Source: an uncultured Bacteroidota bacterium (GTDB lineage Bacteria > Bacteroidota > Bacteroidia > Chitinophagales > Chitinophagaceae). From it: a stretch of DNA of 6,939 nucleotides. The notes beneath the pieces were generated by a model, which saw only the letters and a program-made list of their open reading frames with translations, was not told where the DNA came from and did no database searches. Of the stretch, positions 5,800 to 6,939 are shown piece by piece; the first letter of the stretch is position 1, and every line of letters begins with the position of its first letter. The stretch lies in the NCBI GenBank assembly GCA_903905685.1, contig CAIVHI010000493.1, positions 1-6,939 on the forward strand. Reading direction: 5' to 3'. Made by a program: the position numbers and the translations under genes.

Positions 5800-6939
5800 T
5801 TACCGCTTGGGGGTTTGGGCCAATTGCCGGTACTTCTGCACAGAGTCGGGCAGGTTCATGGCATTGTAGATGAAGGCCAAATTGCCATAGGCTGCATTAT
5901 ACCCGGGATTGAGCGCGATTGCCTTATAGAGGTATGCAGTGGCACTGTCGTAGCGAGACATCAACCCGAAGGCAGCCGCAATATGGGTACATACCGCAGC
6001 CTTGTTGGCATTGAGATAGAGCGCACCCCGGTTGAGGTCGATAGACTGTTGGTACTGTTTCCCATTAAAATAGATTTCCGCCAACTCGTTGGTGGCCACC
6101 GAGTCGCGGGCATCTATCTTGATGGCCGCAGACAGGTGTTCTATGGCTTGTGCGCCTTGCCCATTACGCCGATACATCACCCCCATTTGGTCGTGTATGA
6201 ATTCGAACGATGGGTAAAGGGCATAAGCTTTTTCGAGATACCCAAGGGCTTCGGTGCGCACTACTTGTTGCCGGGCTTTGTCGGCCTGGCCAACTTCCAG
6301 ACTGCGTTCCAATTCTATGCCGTAGTTGTAGTTGAGGCGAGCCGAATTGGGCGACTTTGCAACATCGGCACCTGCTAGAGTCAAGTTGCTCACCCAATCG
6401 GCATTGCGCACCACGCTGAGGTAGCCGTAAACGGTAACCATTAATGCAAGTATTGCCCACGCGGTACCGTTGTTCTTCGTGAGGGTGACGCCCATCAGAG
6501 TGCCATCCAAAATTTTTGCCAAGAGGAATCCTACGGCCAAACAAAACCCCACGGAAGGGAAAAACAGGAAGCGCTCGCCAAAGTTGGACCCGATGAGCAG
6601 AAACAGATTGGAGAATACCGAGATGGTAACAAGGTAATATACTGCGGCAAAAGCACTCGGAGCGAGCCTACGGGCGAGCACGCGGCGCACCCCAAATACG
6701 GCCATGGCAACGAAGACCAGCACTGAGATAATGACAAGGGGATTGGTGAAGCCGGTAACCGGCATGGCATTGTAAGAATAATCGGAAACGAGGGGAAACG
6801 GCAGGATGAGGAGTCGCAGCCCATAGCCCAACATATAGATGGCCGTAGCAAAACGTGATGCCATAGACACTCCGGGGTCGGCCAGCAAGTTGTCCAAATG
6901 GTTGGCAGACGCCGTATCGCCGGGTCCGTACTTAGCAAG
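5800..6939 (-). CDS. TMTC-like membrane glycosyltransferase with C-terminal TPR repeats (5' end missing)
   Basis: This is the C-terminal 379 residues of a larger protein; the frame stays open to the window edge, so the start lies outside. The visible part begins with a loop (L-A-K-Y-G-P-G-D), then about five hydrophobic segments encoded at roughly 6850-6790, 6740-6675, 6655-6590, 6575-6510 and 6470-6405. The motif L-R-L-L-I-L-P-F-P-L followed by S-D-Y-S-Y-N-A-M-P is the signature of the DUF1736 region of the TMTC (transmembrane and TPR) family. The C-terminal half (from about 6345 to the stop) holds four or five TPR units, for example A-I-E-H-L-S-A-A-I-K-I and A-T-A-Y-L-Y-K-A-I-A-L-N-P. Eukaryotic TMTC1-4 are GT-C fold protein O-mannosyltransferases that use a dolichol-linked sugar. 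Bacterial members are little studied and would be expected to use an undecaprenyl-linked sugar and face the periplasm. The catalytic N-terminal acidic motif should lie outside this window, so activity cannot be judged. The kelch gene follows on the same strand after 172 bases. Confidence 0.82.
   Translation of the reverse strand, partial: LAKYGPGDTASANHLDNLLADPGVSMASRFATAIYMLGYGLRLLILPFPLVSDYSYNAMPVTGFTNPLVIISVLVFVAMAVFGVRRVLARRLAPSAFAAVYYLVTISVFSNLFLLIGSNFGERFLFFPSVGFCLAVGFLLAKILDGTLMGVTLTKNNGTAWAILALMVTVYGYLSVVRNADWVSNLTLAGADVAKSPNSARLNYNYGIELERSLEVGQADKARQQVVRTEALGYLEKAYALYPSFEFIHDQMGVMYRRNGQGAQAIEHLSAAIKIDARDSVATNELAEIYFNGKQYQQSIDLNRGALYLNANKAAVCTHIAAAFGLMSRYDSATAYLYKAIALNPGYNAAYGNLAFIYNAMNLPDSVQKYRQLAQTPKR

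Noticed and set aside
5815..6378. 187-codon open frame on the plus strand, antisense to the TPR region
   Set aside because: The opposite strand encodes clear TPR repeats in phase. The antisense product has no recognisable domain, promoter or context.

Overview
The window looks like a chromosomal segment of a member of the Bacteroidota. The best evidence is a secreted protein ending in a type IX secretion (T9SS) type A sorting domain, which is essentially confined to that phylum. Supporting signs are lipoproteins with Bacteroidota-style signal peptides, start codons without clear Shine-Dalgarno sequences, and an exact match to the Bacteroidota -7 promoter element TAnnTTTG in front of the first gene. 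The protein style suggests a Chitinophaga/Saprospira-type lineage, but this is inference. No RNA genes, CRISPR arrays, insertion sequences or integration sites were seen.

Layout, left to right. A small plus-strand gene at 36-365 encodes a YbjQ/UPF0145-family protein, with a likely promoter at the window edge. Everything else is on the minus strand. Read in the direction of transcription, the right edge holds the 3' part of a TMTC-like membrane glycosyltransferase with TPR repeats (5800-6939, 5' end missing). It is followed by a large secreted seven-bladed kelch/galactose-oxidase-like protein with Ig-like repeats and a T9SS domain (2637-5627), closed by a strong intrinsic terminator (2553-2605). 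Next comes a probable three-gene unit: a GNAT acetyltransferase (1968-2441), then two tandem paralogous lipoproteins of unknown function (1205-1900 and 432-1169). This unit converges on the YbjQ-family gene.

Functionally, most of the window serves the cell envelope: one surface or secreted protein, two lipoproteins and one membrane glycosyltransferase. The large protein has the fold of galactose oxidase but appears to lack both copper-binding histidines, so a binding or structural role is more likely than oxidase activity. Its three Ig-like domains repeat with an exact 84-residue period. The two lipoproteins share a C-terminal C-x-G-C ... I-C-Y-S-P signature that I do not recognise from any named family; this is the most original item here. 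The envelope proteins are rich in D-(S/T)-hydrophobic tripeptides, the Bacteroidota O-glycosylation motif, while the two predicted cytoplasmic proteins have one such site between them.

There is no gene-free stretch longer than 300 bases. The largest gaps are 2442-2636 (195 bases, holding the terminator and a possible -7 box) and 5628-5799 (172 bases, AT-rich, with no convincing terminator or complete promoter).
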